Shown piece by piece: positions 59,899 to 64,000 of a stretch of 64,000 nucleotides of DNA. The position numbers and the translations under genes are program-made. Each line of letters opens with the position of its first letter. Position 1 is the first letter of the stretch. The DNA lies in the NCBI RefSeq assembly GCF_000783395.1, contig NZ_JSFK01000019.1, positions 27,077 to 91,076 on the forward strand. The letters run 5' to 3'. The notes beneath the pieces are model-generated. The model was given only the letters and a program-made list of their open reading frames with translations, was not told the DNA's origin and ran no database searches. This stretch comes from Pseudomonas chlororaphis. GTDB taxonomy: Bacteria > Pseudomonadota > Gammaproteobacteria > Pseudomonadales > Pseudomonadaceae.

Positions 59899-60332
59899 GT
59901 CAAATCTCCTGCGTGATCTTATTGAGTAAACCCATGCACTACGGATGGTGCGACTGGGGCGGCCGATCAGCACGATCCCGCCAAATCAGGGCGGGGCGCG
60001 GCATTTTGCAGGCGAACTTTATGCCCTTCAAGGGATTATGACGGGTGACGGAAAATTAACTACAAGTCATGCCGTGACCGAATGTCGCAGATGGCCAGCT
60101 GAATCCCTTGCAGGCCGTGCCTTGTAAGGATTCTGGCCGAATATGAAAAAATTTCTCATCGGTGGCGTGAATAGGCAGCAATGCGTCGCCGATGAAGGCT
60201 CAAAGCCACGTCGGCAGGCGCTTGTGGGACGTCTGTACGACTTTCGGATACAGTCTGTGAAATTGCGACAAATAGTTATATCTGTAGGGCTTTTTAATTT
60301 CTGACTACGGGGTTAAGTATCGCTGGAGGTCT
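59899..60332. other. 434-bp intergenic region between pntAA and gcdR
   Basis: No ORF with good support. It should hold the pnt promoter (a minus-strand TTGAAG near 60027 is a weak -35 candidate) and the 3' end of gcdR. AT-rich towards 60240-60300. No repeat or RNA structure was recognised. Confidence 0.4.
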
Positions 60333-61232
60333 TTATCCTTCTAGGCTGTAGCTCTGAGCCTGGGTTACCAGCCAGTCGCGAAATGCCTTTAATGATGCCG
60401 ATTCTACCTTTCGCTCGGGAATCATCAGGTAATAGGCCTTGATGCTGGAGAGTGCCTGCGGGTTGGCAATCACCAGACGTTTCTCTGCCAACTCCCGCTG
60501 AATCAGGAACGGCGGAATCAGCGCGATACCCATGTCGTGCATGGCCGCTTGGGCGAGCATGGAGAATAGCTCGTAGCGCGGACCTGTCATGTCGCGGGGG
60601 ACATTCAAGTGCTGCGAGTTGAACCACTGACGCCAGGCATAGGGGCGGGTGGTCTGCTGCAACAGCGGTAGCTCGGCGATTGCCTCGGCTGTCAGATGCG
60701 TCTTGTTACCGAGTAGGGCGGGGCTGCACACCGGCATCGGATTTTCGCCCATCAGCCTGTGGGATTCGGTACCCGACCAGTCGGCATCGCCAAAGTAGAT
60801 CGCCGCATCGAATTCGGTATCGGCAAACAGAAAGGGCCGGGTGCGGTTGGTCAAGTTGACCGTGACTTCCGGGTGTTTGAGCTGGAAATCCTTGAGCCGT
60901 GGCAGCAGCCATTGCGTACCGAAGGTCGGCACCACCGCCAACTCGATCACATTGGCGCCTTGCTGGCCCATCACTGAAAGCGTGTCGCGCTCAACCGCAT
61001 CGAGTTGCGTGGCGACGCGGCGGCTGTAGGAAAGCCCGGCCTCGGTCAGCTTCACCCCGCGTCGCGAGCGTCGGAACAGTTCTACGCTGAGGAATTCTTC
61101 AAGGCTGGCGATCTGTCGGCAAATGGCGCCTTGGGTGAGGGAAAGCTCTTCAGCGGCCCGGGTAAAGCTCTCGTGGCGAGCGGCAGCTTCGAAGCTGATC
61201 AGGGCGCTTGTACTGGGGATCTTTCTGCGCAT
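60333..61232 (-). CDS. gcdR: LysR-family regulator GcdR
   Basis: 299 aa LTTR: N-terminal HTH (STSALISFEAAARHESFTRAAEELSLTQGAICRQIASLEEFLSVELFRRS), then an effector domain with AVVPTFGTQWLLPRLKDFQLKHPEV typical of the GcvA-like group. It is divergent from gcdH (158-bp gap), the same arrangement as PA0448/PA0447, where the regulator activates glutarate catabolism. Start at 61232 (MRRKIPST) follows GAGGT; an ATG 15 bp upstream is less likely. Confidence 0.9.
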   Translation of the reverse strand: MRRKIPSTSALISFEAAARHESFTRAAEELSLTQGAICRQIASLEEFLSVELFRRSRRGVKLTEAGLSYSRRVATQLDAVERDTLSVMGQQGANVIELAVVPTFGTQWLLPRLKDFQLKHPEVTVNLTNRTRPFLFADTEFDAAIYFGDADWSGTESHRLMGENPMPVCSPALLGNKTHLTAEAIAELPLLQQTTRPYAWRQWFNSQHLNVPRDMTGPRYELFSMLAQAAMHDMGIALIPPFLIQRELAEKRLVIANPQALSSIKAYYLMIPERKVESASLKAFRDWLVTQAQSYSLEG

Positions 61233-61390
61233 GTACGTCAACCTCACTAATGCGCCGCATAAAAGGCATTTCGCGACGTTTCGGAGTGAGAAATTAGCAC
61301 AACAGAATGCGAAATCCTCGTTTGTCGCGACGGCGAACCGCGCCTACGATCAATGCCACGTTAATTCAGCCGATTTGCGAGGACACACTC

Positions 61391-62572
61391 ATGGGCGGTA
61401 AAGCTAGCTTCAACTGGATCGATCCCCTGCTGCTGGATCAACAGCTCACCGAAGAAGAGCGCATGATCCGCGACACCGCCGAGCAGTTCGCTCAGCAGAG
61501 TCTCGCACCGCGTGTTCTCGAAGCCTTTCGTCATGAGAAAACTGATCCGGCGATCTTCCGCGAAATGGGTGAAGTCGGCCTATTGGGCGCGACCATTCCC
61601 GAACAGTACGGCGGCAGCGGCCTCAACTATGTCAGCTACGGGCTGATTGCTCGCGAAGTGGAGCGTGTCGACTCTGGCTACCGCTCGATGATGAGCGTGC
61701 AGTCGTCGCTGGTGATGGTGCCGATCAACGAATTCGGCACCGAAGCACAGAAGCAGAAATACCTGCCGAAACTGGCTTCTGGCGAATGGATCGGCTGCTT
61801 CGGCCTGACCGAACCCAACCACGGTTCCGACCCGGGCGCGATGATCACTCGTGCACGTAAGGTCGACGGCGGCTACAGCCTGACCGGCGCGAAGATGTGG
61901 ATCACCAACAGCCCGATCGCTGATGTGTTTGTGGTCTGGGCCAAAGACGATGCCGGCGACATTCGTGGCTTCGTGTTGGAAAAAGGCTGGAAAGGCCTAA
62001 GCGCCCCGGCGATTCACGGCAAGGTTGGCCTGCGTGCGTCGATCACCGGTGAGATCGTCATGGATAATGTGTTCGTACCGGAAGAGAACATCTTCCCTGA
62101 CGTGCGTGGTTTGAAAGGCCCGTTCACCTGCCTGAACTCTGCACGTTACGGCATCTCCTGGGGCGCACTGGGCGCTGCCGAGTTCTGCTGGCACACCGCT
62201 CGCCAATACACGCTGGATCGTCAGCAGTTCGGTCGCCCATTGGCCGCTACTCAGTTGATTCAGAAGAAACTGGCTGACATGCAGACCGAGATCACGTTGG
62301 CCCTTCAGGGCTGCCTGCGTCTGGGCCGTATGAAGGACGAAGGTACTGCGGCGGTCGAAATCACCTCGATCATGAAGCGCAACTCGTGCGGCAAGTCGCT
62401 GGATATCGCTCGTATGGCTCGTGACATGTTGGGCGGTAATGGTATCTCCGATGAGTTCGGCGTGGCCCGTCATCTGGTCAACCTGGAAGTGGTGAATACC
62501 TATGAAGGGACTCACGACGTTCACGCGCTGATTCTCGGCCGTGCGCAAACCGGTCTGCAGGCGTTCTATTAA
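61391..62572 (+). CDS. gcdH: Glutaryl-CoA dehydrogenase
   Basis: 393 aa acyl-CoA dehydrogenase that oxidatively decarboxylates glutaryl-CoA to crotonyl-CoA, in lysine, tryptophan and glutarate breakdown. Family features: CFGLTEPNHGSDPGAMITRARKVDGGY, WITNSPIADVFVVWAKDD, and the catalytic Glu in NTYEGTHDVHALILGRAQTG near residue 375, diagnostic of GCDH. Start at 61391 (MGGKASFNW). Divergent from gcdR and 13 bp before the CaiB-type gene. Confidence 0.95.
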   Translation: MGGKASFNWIDPLLLDQQLTEEERMIRDTAEQFAQQSLAPRVLEAFRHEKTDPAIFREMGEVGLLGATIPEQYGGSGLNYVSYGLIAREVERVDSGYRSMMSVQSSLVMVPINEFGTEAQKQKYLPKLASGEWIGCFGLTEPNHGSDPGAMITRARKVDGGYSLTGAKMWITNSPIADVFVVWAKDDAGDIRGFVLEKGWKGLSAPAIHGKVGLRASITGEIVMDNVFVPEENIFPDVRGLKGPFTCLNSARYGISWGALGAAEFCWHTARQYTLDRQQFGRPLAATQLIQKKLADMQTEITLALQGCLRLGRMKDEGTAAVEITSIMKRNSCGKSLDIARMARDMLGGNGISDEFGVARHLVNLEVVNTYEGTHDVHALILGRAQTGLQAFY

Positions 62573-62585
62573 TAGGAGAGCGACC

Positions 62586-63806
62586 ATGGGCGCGCTGTCG
62601 CATCTGCGGGTACTGGATTTATCGCGAGTATTGGCCGGGCCGTGGGCCGGGCAGATACTCGCCGACCTTGGCGCCGAAGTGATCAAGGTCGAGCGCCCGG
62701 GCAATGGTGATGACACTCGCGCCTGGGGGCCTCCTTTCCTTAAGGACGCCTATGGCGAGAATACTTCGGAGGCGGCTTATTACCTGTCGGCGAACCGCAA
62801 CAAGCAATCGGTGACCATCGACTTCACACGTCCTGAGGGGCAGAGCCTGGTGCGGGAGCTGGCGGCCAAGTCGGACATCCTCATCGAGAACTTCAAGGTG
62901 GGTGGTCTGGCGGCGTATGGGCTGGACTATGAGTCGCTGAGGGCGATCAATCCGAACCTCATCTATTGCTCTATTACCGGGTTTGGCCAGACCGGGCCGT
63001 ATGCCAAGCGTGCTGGTTATGACTTCATGATTCAGGGGTTGGGCGGGCTGATGAGCCTGACTGGTCGTCCTGAGGGTGATGAAGGTGCCGGGCCGGTGAA
63101 GGTTGGTGTGGCGCTGACGGATATCTTGACGGGGCTTTATTCGACGGTCGCGATTCTGGCGGCGTTGGCTCATCGCGATCACGACGGCGGCGGCCAGCAC
63201 ATCGATATGGCGTTGCTAGATGTGCAGGTTGCGTGTCTGGCGAACCAGGCGATGAATTATCTGACGACGGGCAATGCGCCCAAGCGTCTGGGTAATGCGC
63301 ATCCGAACATCGTGCCTTATCAGGACTTTCCTACGGCCGACGGTGATTTCATTCTTACCGTGGGTAATGACGGGCAGTTCCGCAAGTTTGCCGAAGTAGC
63401 GGGGCAGCCGCAGTGGGCAGACGATCCGCGCTTCGTTACTAATAAGCAGCGAGTAGCCAATCGGGCGGTTTTGATTCCGCTGATTCGCCAGGCGACAGTG
63501 TTCAAGACGACTGCCGAGTGGGTTGCCGAGCTGGAGCAGGCAGGGGTTCCATGTGGGCCGATCAACGATCTGTCGCAGGTGTTTGAGGATCCGCAGGTAA
63601 AAGCGCGTGGTCTGGCGATAGAGTTGCCGCATGCGTTGGCGGGGATGGTGCCTCAAGTGGCTAGCCCGATTCGCCTGTCGCAGACACCGGTTGAATATCG
63701 CTGGGCGCCTCCTTTATTGGGTGAACATACATTGGAGGTTCTGCAGAGTGTGCTGGGCCTGGGGGCGGGAGCGGTGGCTGAGTTGAAGGCGGCTGGGGTT
63801 CTCTGA
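62586..63806 (+). CDS. CaiB/BaiF-family CoA-transferase (probable glutarate:CoA transferase)
   Basis: 406 aa class III CoA-transferase: LRVLDLSRVLAGPWAGQILADLGAEVIKVERPG at the N-terminus, ITGFGQTGPYAKRAGYD, and HIDMALLDVQVACLANQAM with the catalytic Asp. Its place directly after gcdH suggests that it activates glutarate with succinyl-CoA (like human SUGCT) for GcdH. That is inference from context; the sequence alone shows only the family. AGGAG before the ATG at 62586. Confidence 0.88.
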   Translation: MGALSHLRVLDLSRVLAGPWAGQILADLGAEVIKVERPGNGDDTRAWGPPFLKDAYGENTSEAAYYLSANRNKQSVTIDFTRPEGQSLVRELAAKSDILIENFKVGGLAAYGLDYESLRAINPNLIYCSITGFGQTGPYAKRAGYDFMIQGLGGLMSLTGRPEGDEGAGPVKVGVALTDILTGLYSTVAILAALAHRDHDGGGQHIDMALLDVQVACLANQAMNYLTTGNAPKRLGNAHPNIVPYQDFPTADGDFILTVGNDGQFRKFAEVAGQPQWADDPRFVTNKQRVANRAVLIPLIRQATVFKTTAEWVAELEQAGVPCGPINDLSQVFEDPQVKARGLAIELPHALAGMVPQVASPIRLSQTPVEYRWAPPLLGEHTLEVLQSVLGLGAGAVAELKAAGVL

Positions 63807-63807
63807 C

Positions 63808-63831
63808 GATCCCTTCTATATAGAAGGGATC
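63808..63831 (+). terminator. Hairpin after the gcdH operon
   Basis: GATCCCTTCTATATAGAAGGGATC is a perfect 24-bp palindrome 1 bp after the stop codon. The following sequence is AT-rich without a clean T-run; termination probably occurs here but is weaker than others in the window. Confidence 0.5.
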
Positions 63832-63902
63832 TCTATATAGTGGAATTATTGGTTGTTTTTTAACCAGCCTGCAAGTGATTGAAAGAAAAGCGAAATTAAC
63901 GG

Positions 63903-63930
63903 TTGACGGCAGATTTCAGATGTCTATAAT
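63903..63930 (+). promoter_or_regulatory. Strong sigma-70 promoter with rrn/tRNA-like features
   Basis: TTGACG, 16 bp, TATAAT: near-consensus. An A/T-rich stretch upstream (63840-63900) could be an UP element, and the sequence just after the -10 is GC-rich (CGCCCC), like the discriminator of stringently controlled rRNA or tRNA promoters. No coding start follows in the last 70 bp. A ribosomal or tRNA operon may begin beyond the window. Identity of the transcript is a guess. Confidence 0.55.
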
Positions 63931-64000
63931 TCGCCCCACTTCCGGCGCAGTCGAAACGGAAAACTCCTTGAGATTCAATGAGTTATGCAGGTTTCGGCAG

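Overview
The window is a typical stretch of core chromosome from a Pseudomonas of the P. fluorescens group. Evidence: high G+C; gene orders that follow P. aeruginosa blocks (PA5487-PA5505, PA0102-PA0114, PA0059-PA0069, PA0035-PA0038, PA0446-PA0448); many Pseudomonas-type REP/REPIN inverted repeats between genes; an ErsA/Spot 42-like sRNA locus between engB and polA. No phage, transposase, CRISPR array or tRNA/rRNA gene body is visible.

Layout. 1-9.6 kb: 5' part of a DgcH-like diguanylate cyclase gene, an EEP-fold nuclease/phosphatase, dsbA, cytochromes c4 and c5, engB, a 124-bp palindrome, an sRNA locus, polA, a small DUF2782 protein and thrB. 9.6-13.5 kb: znuA facing zur-znuC-znuB across a candidate Zur box, then a PA5502-type lipoprotein. 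13.6-18.6 kb: large catalase katE and the metNIQ methionine importer. 18.8-27.5 kb: the complete aa3/caa3 cytochrome c oxidase locus (coxB, coxA, ctaG, coxC, SURF1, a conserved membrane protein, ctaA, ctaB, sco), with a DUF2909 gene inverted inside it and an RpoS-like promoter candidate upstream. 27.8-33.3 kb: an unknown protein, a SulP transporter with a beta-carbonic anhydrase, a PA0069-type radical SAM protein, and two small EF-hand-like proteins.

33.3-46.6 kb: three-subunit gluconate-2-dehydrogenase-type complex, TpbA-like periplasmic phosphatase, yheV, prlC, gamma-carbonic anhydrase, HAD phosphatase, a lipoprotein aminopeptidase with two paralogous lipoproteins, two DUF1161 proteins, an OsmC-like peroxidase and a flavin-dependent monooxygenase. 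46.7-51.1 kb: dodecin, DUF883/ElaB-like protein, trpI divergent from trpBA, and an RcnB-like protein. 51.1-55.3 kb: a DUF4105 protein, three tandem DUF2388 secreted proteins, two DUF1127 proteins, and a dense cluster of ACAGTT/AACTGT palindromes. 55.3-64 kb: acetyl-CoA hydrolase/CoA-transferase, pntAA-pntAB-pntB transhydrogenase, LysR regulator gcdR, gcdH and a CaiB-type CoA-transferase (glutarate catabolism). A strong promoter with rrn/tRNA-like features sits at the right edge.

Most of the window is housekeeping. No new multi-gene system is evident. The least explained parts are the paired EF-hand-like mini-proteins (32.4-33.3 kb), the DUF4105/DUF2388 block (51.1-54.2 kb), the operator-like cluster at 55.06-55.23 kb, and the large palindromic elements at 5.05, 18.64 and 46.13 kb.
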